A stretch of DNA of 64,000 nucleotides from Desulfobacteraceae bacterium (GTDB taxonomy: Bacteria; Desulfobacterota; Desulfobacteria; Desulfobacterales; Desulfosarcinaceae), in the NCBI GenBank assembly GCA_003599575.1, contig QZKV01000083.1:62001-126000 (forward strand). Direction: 5' to 3'. A model generated the notes under the pieces. It ran no database searches and had not been told where the DNA came from. It saw nothing but the letters and a program-made list of their open reading frames with translations. Both the position numbers and the translations under genes were made by a program. The number at the start of each line of letters is the position of its first letter. Positions within the stretch are counted from its first letter, which is position 1. Shown here one piece after another: positions 16,833 to 24,853 of the stretch.

Positions 16833-16989
16833 AATGGGTTTCTTGGGTTGTTGGGTTTGTTGGGTTATTTGAGTTTATTGGGTTATTGGGTTTGTTGGGT
16901 TTGTTGGGTTTGTTGGGTTTATTGGGTTATTTGGGTTAAGGGCTTTTTAACACAACAAACTCAATAAACCCAATAAACCCAACAAACTT
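16833..16989. repeat. Array of 9-bp repeat (TTTRTTGGG) with inverted copies, actA-ccoN gap
   Basis: About 11 units of TTTGTTGGG/TTTATTGGG, some with one-base loss, run from 16836 to about 16935. After a short TTAAGGGCTTTTTAA spacer, inverted copies (CAATAAACCC, about 16955-16987) follow, so the RNA can fold into a long hairpin. The array fills the whole gap between two genes of one operon and touches the ccoN start. A sister array is at 20696-20816. Confidence 0.85.
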
Positions 16990-17619
16990 CTAACTGTGGC
17001 ATGCCAGCCAGCAGTCCAGATTCACCTGCCGCTGGCGGTGGCATTCGATGCAAAAGCCCATCTGGAACCGCGTGCCCTTGAGGCGGTCCGTCTTTTTGAC
17101 TTCGCCATGGCACGCTTCGCAGGCGATCTCCTGTTTAATATGGCGTTGATGATTGAACAGCACATGCTCGGGCACGTAAAACACCTTCACCCAGGGCGTT
17201 GGTGTATTGGTATTGAAATAGTTATGTTCTTTGCGGATCTCGGGATGATTGGCGATGATGTGGTTGTGGCAGTAAAGACATTTTTCAACCGGCGGCAGTC
17301 CGGGATGAAGCGAGCGTTCAACATAGGGATGGCAAAACCTGCAGTCGATGGCTTTCACGCCCGCATGCAGCTGGTGGCTGAAGGGGATGGGCTGGGCGGC
17401 GCCGGCGCGCGTGGCCGGCGAGGCATAAAAGAAGAAGAGGAAGCCCAATACCAGCAGCACGGACAGCGCCACCCAGGTCAGCGGCGCGCGGTTGGCCCAG
17501 ACTGCGTGCATGCTTTCTCCGAAAGCGGAGAAAAAGCGCTTGGGACGGCCGCGGGTACCGATCAAAATCGCCGTTGTCAGCAGTGCCAGCAGGGAAAGAG
17601 TGGTGATCAGGATCTCCAT
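16990..17619 (-). CDS. actA: Pentaheme cytochrome c subunit of alternative complex III
   Basis: 209 residues: one or two N-terminal membrane helices, then a c7-like multiheme domain. Four standard heme sites are visible (CRFCH, CLYCH, CEACH, CIECH) plus CWLACH at the very C-terminus, which has three residues between the cysteines. ActA of known complexes carries five hemes, so the fifth motif probably still binds heme. The start at 17619 overlaps the actF stop (TGATG) and has GGAGGAG 8 bp upstream. The gene comes after actF rather than first, unlike the usual actA-F order. Confidence 0.87.
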   Translation of the reverse strand: MEILITTLSLLALLTTAILIGTRGRPKRFFSAFGESMHAVWANRAPLTWVALSVLLVLGFLFFFYASPATRAGAAQPIPFSHQLHAGVKAIDCRFCHPYVERSLHPGLPPVEKCLYCHNHIIANHPEIRKEHNYFNTNTPTPWVKVFYVPEHVLFNHQRHIKQEIACEACHGEVKKTDRLKGTRFQMGFCIECHRQRQVNLDCWLACHS

Positions 17620-18893
17620 CAACGGTTCTCCTCCAGCCGGGTGTGCAGTATTTCAGGAAATTGTTTCAGGTAAACGGACAGCGCGGCGGCCAGCAATCCC
17701 AGAAATCCCAGGGCCACCGCGCCGTCGATCCAGCTCAGCGGCAAAGCCTGCGCGTGCGTGTGGTACACCGGCCCGAGCAGCAGGAAATGCTCCAGCCAGA
17801 TGCCGCTGATAACGAATCCGCAGACCGCGATCATGGCGGCGGGCATGGTTTTGATGCGCTGGTTGAGCAGGATCAGAAAAGGCGCCACGAAGCAGACAAT
17901 GAAGACCGTCCAGGCCAGCCCCTGCCAGGGCGGCGTCATGACGCGCTCGATGACGTAGGCGGTCTCCTCCGAGATGTTGCCGTACCAGATCACCACCAGC
18001 TGCGCGTAGAAAAAGTCGGCCCACACCAGGCCGAAGGCGAAAAAGAGTTTGCCGATGTCGTGAAACTGAGCGGGCTTCAACCTGAAACGATTGGCTTGGT
18101 GCAGGTGCAGGATCGCCGCCAGGATGATCACGGCCCCGAAGCCGACGTAGATGGCCTTGACAAAGGAGTAGGCCCCGAAGAGAGTCGAATACCAGTGCGG
18201 GTCCATGCTCATGACCAGGTCGTAGCCCAGCAGGGACAACACCAGGGCGAACGCCAGCATGTAAAAGCCGGCCAGGAAGGTGGCCCGGCGGTGATAGCGG
18301 ATCGGATCGGGCGGTCTTTTTTGCCAGCGCCGCAGCAGCCACCGGCCGACGGCCCCTGAGGCGCCGCGCGCGCTGATCTTGAACCACAGCACATGGTAGA
18401 GATAGCCCAAGCCCAGACCATACAGGATAAGAAGCCCCGCCGCGTCTCTTGAGAAGAGAAACGGCAGGTTGAGCCAGGCTTCCTTGCCGTGCAGATCATG
18501 GCCGGCCCAGGGGAAGAGATGATTGCGGCCGGCCAGAAGCAGGAGAAAAAGAACAAAGGAGAGCGGGAAAAAGGCCGTGAAGGCTTCGGCCAGGTCGGCC
18601 AGAGGCCCGCTCCAGCGCGCCCGCGTCAGGTGCATCAGGGTTGAAAAGAGCAAAGCCCCGTGGGCTATGGCCGCAAAAAGCAGAAAACTGACCAGGTAGG
18701 CCTGCCATGCCTTGGCTGCATCGCCGGCCGCGACCTGGAAGATGAAAACGCCCGCGCCGATGGCCGTCAACAGCGCGCTGATGCCCGGCACAAGCGGCGT
18801 GCGCGCAGGCGACCGGGGGCCGGTTTTAACGCGGATCTTGCCATCCCGCCCGGCAAGGCCTTCCAGGGCTTTGCTATGCGTTGTCGTAGACAT
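17619..18893 (-). CDS. actF: Alternative complex III membrane subunit ActF
   Basis: 424 residues with about 10 transmembrane helices. It belongs to the ActF group, a quinol-related membrane subunit distantly like NrfD. Markers include HGALLFSTLMHLTRARW, YLVSFLLFAAIAH and MSMDPHWYSTLFGAYSF (the HWYST segment is typical). The start at 18893 (MSTTTHSKAL) overlaps the end of actD by 20 bp; a longer frame from 18935 lacks a better ribosome-binding site. It acts in quinol oxidation together with ActC. Confidence 0.87.
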   Translation of the reverse strand: MSTTTHSKALEGLAGRDGKIRVKTGPRSPARTPLVPGISALLTAIGAGVFIFQVAAGDAAKAWQAYLVSFLLFAAIAHGALLFSTLMHLTRARWSGPLADLAEAFTAFFPLSFVLFLLLLAGRNHLFPWAGHDLHGKEAWLNLPFLFSRDAAGLLILYGLGLGYLYHVLWFKISARGASGAVGRWLLRRWQKRPPDPIRYHRRATFLAGFYMLAFALVLSLLGYDLVMSMDPHWYSTLFGAYSFVKAIYVGFGAVIILAAILHLHQANRFRLKPAQFHDIGKLFFAFGLVWADFFYAQLVVIWYGNISEETAYVIERVMTPPWQGLAWTVFIVCFVAPFLILLNQRIKTMPAAMIAVCGFVISGIWLEHFLLLGPVYHTHAQALPLSWIDGAVALGFLGLLAAALSVYLKQFPEILHTRLEENR

Positions 18894-19404
18894 TGATTTC
18901 CGCCCCTTTGGCTTCGAAAAAACGATACAGGTCACTTTTCATGGGCGCAGCGCAACTGGCCAATACGCCGAATTTGTGGCCGGTAAAGCGTGGATCATAT
19001 CTCTTGTACAGACGGAAACGCGGCAAGCGGGCCTGCGAGATCAACCCCAGCACATTGCCGAAGACGGCGAACAAGATGGTGAACTCGAAGCCCACGATGA
19101 CGAAGGGCACCAGGGCCACGACCGGCTTGCCGCTGACGATCATGCCCCAGCGCGAAGCCGTGAATATGGCCAGGAGAAAGCCGGTGCAAAAACCGGTGAT
19201 GCCGCCGGCCAGCGTGAACCAGCCCACTTTGCTTTTGGGAAGTTGCAGGGCGTCGGCGATGGTATGACTGGGGATGGGGCTGTGTACCCGTTCCAGTGTA
19301 TAAGCGGAGTTGCGCAATCCGCGGATGGCCGAGGCGGCCTGCTCCTCATGGCTGAATATTCCCATCATGGATATCCGTTTATCCGGCATGGGCACCGCCT
19401 GCAT
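18874..19404 (-). CDS. actD: Alternative complex III subunit ActD (DUF3341)
   Basis: 176 residues. A short cytosolic domain (MGIFSHEEQAASAIRGLR, YTLERVHSPIPSHTI) precedes two transmembrane helices (FTLAGGITGFCTGFLLAIF and VALVPFVIVGFEFTILFAV) and a short tail (RYDPRFTGHKFGV). This is the DUF3341/ActD layout. The ATG at 19404 follows AAGGAG by 7 bp and overlaps the actC end by 26 bp; translation is likely coupled. Confidence 0.87.
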   Translation of the reverse strand: MQAVPMPDKRISMMGIFSHEEQAASAIRGLRNSAYTLERVHSPIPSHTIADALQLPKSKVGWFTLAGGITGFCTGFLLAIFTASRWGMIVSGKPVVALVPFVIVGFEFTILFAVFGNVLGLISQARLPRFRLYKRYDPRFTGHKFGVLASCAAPMKSDLYRFFEAKGAEINVYDNA

Positions 19405-20695
19405 GCAGAGTCTCCTTGATTTCGGTCATGGCGACCGACGGCAGGTGTTTGACGAAAAGTACGAACAAAAAGAAAAAGAGGCAGAAGCTGCCGATCATGA
19501 TCCCGAATTCGATCAAGGTGGGCCGGTACAAGCCCCAGGCATGCGGCAGAAAATCATGCGCCACCGAACCGATGATGATGACGAACCGCTCGTACCACAT
19601 GCCGATGTTGACGAAGATGGAGATGATGAAGAGCCAGACCAGATGGGTTCGCACGCGCTTCAAGAGAAACAGCAGGGGGATCATGGTGTTGCAGGTTACC
19701 ATGATCCAGTACTCCAGGGCGTAGTCGCCGAATGCGCGCCAGCGAAACGTTTCCATCTCCACGATGTTGTGGCTGTACCAGGCGATGAACACCTCGGTGC
19801 CGTAGGCAAAGCCGACAATCAGCCCGGTGAAGACAATGGTCTTGGCCACGCTCTCCAGCACCGGTATGGTGATAATGTTCTCGTAATGGAAGATCTTGCG
19901 CAGTGGAATCATCAGGGTCAGCACCATGGCCAATCCGGAGTGGATGGCGCCGGCCACGAAATAGGGCGCAAAGATAGTGGTGTGCCAACCGGGCACCACG
20001 CCCAAGGCAAAGTCCCAGGAAACCACGCTGTGCACCGATATGACCAGGGGGGTGGCCAGGGCGGCAAAGAAGAGATAGCCGCGCGCATAGTGGCGCCACT
20101 GCTCGAATTCTCCGGTCCAGCCCAGGGAGAGCACGCTGAAGATCTTGCGGCGCGCGCCTTGGGCGCGATCGCGGATGGCGGCCAGGTCGGGCAGCATGCC
20201 CGTGTACCAGAAAAGCGAGCTGACGGTCAGATAGGTGCTGATGGCGACCACGTCGAACATGAGCGGCGATTGAAAATTGGGCCACAGGGTGCGCTGGTTG
20301 GGAACCGGCAGCATGTAGTAGACCATCCAGACCCGCCCCAGGTGAATGAAGGGGTACAGTCCGGCGGTGCACACGGCAAAGACGGTCATGGTTTCGGCGG
20401 CCCGGGCGATGGGATTGCGCCAGCCGGCGCGGAACAGGTGCAGGATGGCGGAGATCAAGGTTCCCGAATGGGCGATACCGACCCAGAAGACGAAGTTGAT
20501 CAGGTAGGTTCCCCAGTGCACGGGATTGTTCTGACCGCCCACGCCGATGCCGACCAAAATCTGGTAGAGCCAGCAGGCGGCTCCCACGAGGATGCCGCCG
20601 AAAAGCAGGGTCACGGCCACCCAATACCGCCGCCCCGGCGGGCGCAGGGTGTCTAGAACCGTATTGTCGATCGATTCGTAGGTGAGTTGTGTCAT
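19379..20695 (-). CDS. actC: Alternative complex III membrane subunit ActC (NrfD-like)
   Basis: 438 residues and about 10 helices; an NrfD/PsrC-like quinol-binding membrane subunit. Typical segments are WVGIAHSGTLISAILHLFR near helix 2 and VISVHSVVSWDFA. It pairs with ActB to pass electrons from quinol to Fe-S clusters. I take the ATG at 20695 (MTQLTYESID). The open frame continues upstream through the repeat array as repeating NPT/NPI tripeptides from a TTG at 20794, which I regard as an artefact. No Shine-Dalgarno sequence precedes 20695. Confidence 0.9.
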   Translation of the reverse strand: MTQLTYESIDNTVLDTLRPPGRRYWVAVTLLFGGILVGAACWLYQILVGIGVGGQNNPVHWGTYLINFVFWVGIAHSGTLISAILHLFRAGWRNPIARAAETMTVFAVCTAGLYPFIHLGRVWMVYYMLPVPNQRTLWPNFQSPLMFDVVAISTYLTVSSLFWYTGMLPDLAAIRDRAQGARRKIFSVLSLGWTGEFEQWRHYARGYLFFAALATPLVISVHSVVSWDFALGVVPGWHTTIFAPYFVAGAIHSGLAMVLTLMIPLRKIFHYENIITIPVLESVAKTIVFTGLIVGFAYGTEVFIAWYSHNIVEMETFRWRAFGDYALEYWIMVTCNTMIPLLFLLKRVRTHLVWLFIISIFVNIGMWYERFVIIIGSVAHDFLPHAWGLYRPTLIEFGIMIGSFCLFFFLFVLFVKHLPSVAMTEIKETLHAGGAHAG

Positions 20696-20816
20696 AACGG
20701 TTATTGGGTTTGTTGGGTTTATTGGGTTTATTGGGTTTGTTGGGTTTGTTGGGTTTGTTGGGTTTATTGGGTTTGTTGGGTTATTGGGCGCCAACTCAAT
20801 AAACCCAATAAACCAT
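20696..20816. repeat. Array of 9-bp repeat (TTTRTTGGG) with inverted copies, actB-actC gap
   Basis: About nine units of TTTGTTGGG/TTTATTGGG (20702-20787), then GCGCC and inverted copies (CAATAAACCC, about 20796-20815). It fills the 125-bp gap between the actB stop and actC ATG and can fold into a long stem. It has the same unit and architecture as 16833-16989. The unit length is a multiple of three, so unit gain or loss would leave the open NPT/NPI frame in phase with actC. Confidence 0.85.
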
Positions 20817-20819
20817 CCC

Positions 20820-23765
20820 TCAGATCTCCTGCACCACTTTCTTCAAATAGATCACCGCCGGCTTGGTGTTCAAATAGCCCATCACCTGGTAGGCGCGCGG
20901 ATCGGCCAGACGCTTGCGCACGGCGCTGTCGGGATCCAGCAGGTTGCCGAACAGGATTGCATCCGTGGGGCAGGTCTGCATGCAGGCCGGCATCACTTCG
21001 CCGTCGCGGATGGGTCGATCTTCATTCTTGGCCAGGTTATGGGCCGCCTTGATGCGCTGGATGCAGAACGAGCACTTTTCCATGACCCCTTTGCTGCGCA
21101 CGGTCACATCGGGATTGAGCTGCATGTTCAACGGCTCCGGCCATTGCCAGTCGAACCAGTTGAAGCGCCGCATTTTATACGGGCAGTTCTGGGCGCAGAA
21201 ACGCGTGCCGATGCAGCGGTTGTAAATCTGGTTGTTGAGCCCCTCCTTGCTGTGATGCGGCGCATAGACCGGGCAGACCGATTCGCACGGGGCGTTGTCG
21301 CAATGCTGGCACAGCATGGGCAAAAAGATCAGGCGGGTCGGATCGCGGGGGTCCTGGTAGCGCTCGATGCGGATCCAGGCCATTTCGCGGCCCCTGATGA
21401 TCTGATCTTCTCCGGCCAGGCCCACATTGTTCTCGGCATAGCAGGTCGCCACGCAGGCGCTGCAGCCGATACAGCGATCCAGGTCCACCGTCATGCCCCA
21501 GCGATAGCCCTCGTGCGCATGGGGCGGATAGAAATCCCGGCTTCGGTCATAACCCTCGGCCAGCGGCAGGGTGAAGGGGAAATCGTTCATGGTCAGCCCC
21601 GGCCCCAATTCTTCGGTCTGCTGGGCCTTGTCCAGCGGGACGCTCAAGGCGATCTTGCGGTCGAGCTGGGTCGGGTGCCCCGAAACGCTCGCCAGGGTCT
21701 TGACGGGCCCGCTTTTTTCCAACCCGGCGACCACGGCCGTATAGTCGGGCGCGCCGGACAGCGGATCGACGAGCGCCCCCAGGAGGCCGACCGGATTGAC
21801 GCCTTGACCTTTTGCGTAGCGGCCCATTCCGGAATGGCCCTGCCCCAGAGGAATCACCACCATGGAGGGGTGCATCCCGGCATAGCCGTAAACCTGCAAT
21901 TCGATCTGGCCGTGGGCCGTGCGGATCTGAACCAGCTGTCCGTCGGACCAACCGCGCGCGAAAAGGGTTTGAGGGTGCAAAAGCGCCGTGGTTTGCCAGG
22001 CCACTTGAGTGATTGGATCGGGTATTTCGGACAGCCAGGGGCGGTCGGCGCAGCGCCCGTCGAAAAACCTCAGGGAGGCGGCTGCATGGATCACGCTTTG
22101 ATCTTTGGTGAGATCCGGCAGGCGCCCGGCCATATCGGCCAAAACATCCACCGTGGCGGTATCGAAGCGGGCATCCACGGCCGACGCCGGTCGATCGGCC
22201 ACAAAGCGGCCGCCATTCTGGATCAGATGCAGCCATTCGGTATGGGAGGCAATATCCCGGCGCTGGATCATCCGTTGCACCAGGTACTGCCGGTAGTCCT
22301 GGGCCGGATGCCGCTGCGGGGAGCCCCATTTCAGGAAAAAATCGCCCACATGCGGCCCCGCGCCGATGTCACCCAAGACGGGCTGCAGGGTGGTCAGCAT
22401 GCCCTGCTTGCTCTCGTAGGCATCCCATGATTCCAGGGCGTGCGCAACGGGAACGATCAGGTCGGCCACGGCCGCGGTTTCATCCATCATGTTGCTGAAG
22501 GCCACGACGAAAAGCTCCGGCCTGGCCAATGCCTTGGTCAGGGAGGGTTCGGACGGCAGCGCATACACGGGATTGACATTGTTGAGCAGCAGCAAATCGG
22601 CCGGTTGTGCGGCCAGACGCTGCCAGAAGGCCTGAATGGCGCTGCGCGGATGGGCGATTTCCACCCGGTGGCGCTGATCGAAATCGTAGAGGCCAAAGGC
22701 GGGATCGAGTACCGCGTTGAGCAGCACCGATGCCAGATCGGCGGCCGCCGAGGCCGTGCCGCCGGAGGCTGTGGCCGTGGGCAGCACCAGGGGCCGCCGG
22801 GCATTCAAAAGGCGCCGCAAAACCTTGTTGAAATCGTCTTCAGAAAGGCCTGAGTGCGCGGAGACCAGGGCGGGGAAAGGATCGGTCGTCTTTACGAGGG
22901 CTCTGCGGAAGGTGTCCGGCAATTGGCGGCCGCGTCCCTGGGCGAGCGTTTGTCGAATCAGCGCCATGGCGATAACGGCTTCGCTGCCGGGCCGGCACAT
23001 CAACCATCGGTCGGCATTGGCTCCGGTCAAGGATTGAAACGGGCTGACCTGGAGGAAAAGGCCCTTTTGTCCATCTTCCTGAGCATGCATGGCCTTGAAC
23101 TTGCGGCCGTACTCCACCGGCGACAACCAGGTTTCCAGGAAATCGGCGCCGAATCCGAGGATCAGGTCGGCCTGATCCATTCGGTAGGCGGGCAATATCG
23201 GCCGGCCGAACAGCCGGGCATGGGCGAATTTCAGCGATTCATAGGCCAGGGGTTCGAAGATGACCAGCCCCTGCGCTTTGAACTGGGAAAGTGTGTCGCC
23301 AAACAGGGCCAGCAGATCGCTTCCCGCCGCTTCGGTCATCATGGCCACGCGGCCGGGACCTTTGGCCGCAGCCTGAAGTGCATGCTGCTGGATCAGCGCC
23401 GCTGCCTGATCGAACGGGATCTCTTCCCAGGCGTTGTTAACTTTGATCAGCGGCTTGCGGATGCGGTCCGGGTGATAGAGTCTTTGCAAGGCCGCATGAC
23501 CGCGCGCGCACAGCCTGCCCTGATTGACCGGGTGCAGCGGGTTGCCTTCCAGCTTGACCGCCCGCCCTTCGCGGTTCTTGGCTAAGATCCCGCACCCCGC
23601 CGGACACTCGCGGCAGGTGGAGGCATACCACGTGGCTTCCCCGGTCACCATGTCCTCGGGTGCCCGCACCAGGGAATAAAGTTTTCTTTCAGGGTGGGAA
23701 TTGCAGCCGGCGGCAAAGGCTACGCTGCCCATGCCGGTCACTTTAAGAAAAGTCCTGCGATCCAT
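20820..23765 (-). CDS. actB: Alternative complex III Fe-S / molybdopterin-like subunit ActB
   Basis: 981 residues. The N-terminus MDRRTFLKVTG is a twin-arginine signal, followed by FAAGC, a possible lipid-attachment cysteine. The first ~700 residues are a molybdopterin-oxidoreductase-like domain with a complete CRECPAGC...LCARG cysteine motif. In the characterised complex this domain carries no molybdenum. The last ~270 residues are a four-cluster ferredoxin domain: CIGCSACVATC, CQHCDNAPCESVC, CIGTRFCAQNCP and CSFCIQR. It sits on the periplasmic face and takes electrons from quinol to the cytochromes. First gene of the ACIII operon; weak GGGG ribosome-binding site. Confidence 0.93.
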   Translation of the reverse strand: MDRRTFLKVTGMGSVAFAAGCNSHPERKLYSLVRAPEDMVTGEATWYASTCRECPAGCGILAKNREGRAVKLEGNPLHPVNQGRLCARGHAALQRLYHPDRIRKPLIKVNNAWEEIPFDQAAALIQQHALQAAAKGPGRVAMMTEAAGSDLLALFGDTLSQFKAQGLVIFEPLAYESLKFAHARLFGRPILPAYRMDQADLILGFGADFLETWLSPVEYGRKFKAMHAQEDGQKGLFLQVSPFQSLTGANADRWLMCRPGSEAVIAMALIRQTLAQGRGRQLPDTFRRALVKTTDPFPALVSAHSGLSEDDFNKVLRRLLNARRPLVLPTATASGGTASAAADLASVLLNAVLDPAFGLYDFDQRHRVEIAHPRSAIQAFWQRLAAQPADLLLLNNVNPVYALPSEPSLTKALARPELFVVAFSNMMDETAAVADLIVPVAHALESWDAYESKQGMLTTLQPVLGDIGAGPHVGDFFLKWGSPQRHPAQDYRQYLVQRMIQRRDIASHTEWLHLIQNGGRFVADRPASAVDARFDTATVDVLADMAGRLPDLTKDQSVIHAAASLRFFDGRCADRPWLSEIPDPITQVAWQTTALLHPQTLFARGWSDGQLVQIRTAHGQIELQVYGYAGMHPSMVVIPLGQGHSGMGRYAKGQGVNPVGLLGALVDPLSGAPDYTAVVAGLEKSGPVKTLASVSGHPTQLDRKIALSVPLDKAQQTEELGPGLTMNDFPFTLPLAEGYDRSRDFYPPHAHEGYRWGMTVDLDRCIGCSACVATCYAENNVGLAGEDQIIRGREMAWIRIERYQDPRDPTRLIFLPMLCQHCDNAPCESVCPVYAPHHSKEGLNNQIYNRCIGTRFCAQNCPYKMRRFNWFDWQWPEPLNMQLNPDVTVRSKGVMEKCSFCIQRIKAAHNLAKNEDRPIRDGEVMPACMQTCPTDAILFGNLLDPDSAVRKRLADPRAYQVMGYLNTKPAVIYLKKVVQEI

Positions 23766-23991
23766 TTACTGCGCCCCAGTCTATCTGCCGTATTAAAAGC
23801 AGCACAGTTGGCCCACTTTTCGCCAAATAAATCCCCATATCGTTTTTAATCAGGTTTTTGGAAAAGGCGAAACAGAGGCAGCGGCGGCAATCGACCTGGT
23901 AAAGTGAAGAGCTGAAGGAAAATGACGAAAATTAGGTAGCAGATGTTAAATCCGGTTGTCAACTGCTTAATAGCAGCTGCTTTCGCAGCCA
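23766..23991 (-). promoter_or_regulatory. Gap upstream of the ACIII operon
   Basis: 226 bp between the isomerase stop and actB, presumably holding the operon promoter; I cannot point to a convincing -10/-35 pair. On the minus strand GCTGC-GAAA-GCAGC (about 23975-23990), just after the isomerase stop, is a possible weak terminator without a good T-tract. Confidence 0.35.
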
Positions 23992-24834
23992 TTAGCGTAT
24001 ACCGGCCTCTTTCATCAATGGCAGCAGATAAGCGAGGCTCCGCCGCCCGGCCTCTTCGGGCTGATCGGTATAGGGATAAAGCTCCAGGCTGATGTCACGG
24101 GCGTACCCCAACTCGCGGATCGTCCGGAAGACCGATTTGAAATCGATGGCGCCCAGGCCGGCGATCAGGTGACGGTGGCGGCGGTCGGCGGCGATATCTT
24201 CGATGTGCATGTGCCCGACCCATTCGAACAACTCCTCCAGGGCGGTGGCCGGATCTTCGCCGGCGCAGAAAAAATGGCCAATATCGAAATTGATGCCGAC
24301 CGCATCACAACGGATCTCGCGTACAAAGGGCTTGATCTCCGCGGTGCGTTCCATAAGCAGATCAGGCTCGGGCTCGATCAGCAGTTTGACCCCCAGTTCC
24401 TCGGCCTTCGGGATCACCCGGTCCAGGCCTTTATGAAAAAAATCCAATGCCTCCCTGCGCGTCATCCCCTTTTCAAGGGGTCCGCCGGGCGGCACGGAAA
24501 TGTTGGCACACCCAAGAAAAGCGGCAATTTCCAGGCACGCCAGGGTGTGCGCGACGCGGATCTGCCGGCGCGCCGCATCGGCTTCAATCCAGGAGGGCAG
24601 GTAGGTGTCGCCGACCGCAAACAGGGTAAAGCTGTTCAGGTTGGTGGGCTTCAAATCGAGCGCGGCCAAACGCTCCTTGACTTCCGTCAGGCGCTCCGGG
24701 GCGTACTCGGGCGGGTACAGATGGGGCTGATCGCACATAATCTCTACCCCCTTGAACCCGAGCGCGGCGATTTTATCGAGGCTGTCCAAAAGCGTGTGCT
24801 TGACGAAGGCGTTGGTGCTGTAACCGAAGATCAT
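23992..24834 (-). CDS. Sugar-phosphate isomerase/epimerase-like TIM-barrel protein
   Basis: 280 residues of the xylose-isomerase-like (AP endonuclease 2) fold. Metal-ligand motifs read directly: LLIEPEPDLL, GINFDIGHF, HMHIEDI and ISLELYPY. The start MIFGYSTNAF is typical of the family. It follows inositol-3-phosphate synthase by 19 bp on the same strand, so the two probably act in one pathway that modifies inositol or a related polyol; the reaction is not known. Confidence 0.82.
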   Translation of the reverse strand: MIFGYSTNAFVKHTLLDSLDKIAALGFKGVEIMCDQPHLYPPEYAPERLTEVKERLAALDLKPTNLNSFTLFAVGDTYLPSWIEADAARRQIRVAHTLACLEIAAFLGCANISVPPGGPLEKGMTRREALDFFHKGLDRVIPKAEELGVKLLIEPEPDLLMERTAEIKPFVREIRCDAVGINFDIGHFFCAGEDPATALEELFEWVGHMHIEDIAADRRHRHLIAGLGAIDFKSVFRTIRELGYARDISLELYPYTDQPEEAGRRSLAYLLPLMKEAGIR

Positions 24835-24853
24835 CGGTCATCCTTTCTTCATT

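Noticed and set aside
20696-20794. N-terminal extension of ActC made of NPT/NPI tripeptides from TTG 20794
   Set aside because: It is the translation of the 9-bp repeat array and has no ribosome-binding site; ActC starts naturally at ATG 20695.
16833-20816. Repeat arrays as CRISPR or telomere-like sequence
   Set aside because: Units are 9 bp and contiguous with no unique spacers, and no cas genes are present; location inside an operon argues against a chromosome-end function.
14371-22430. Several long plus-strand open frames (for example 14371-15522, 15252-16967, 19310-20656, 20682-22430)
   Set aside because: They are antisense to the ACIII/cbb3 genes, have low-complexity Gln/His/Gly-rich translations and no domain motifs; the minus strand reads perfect family motifs.
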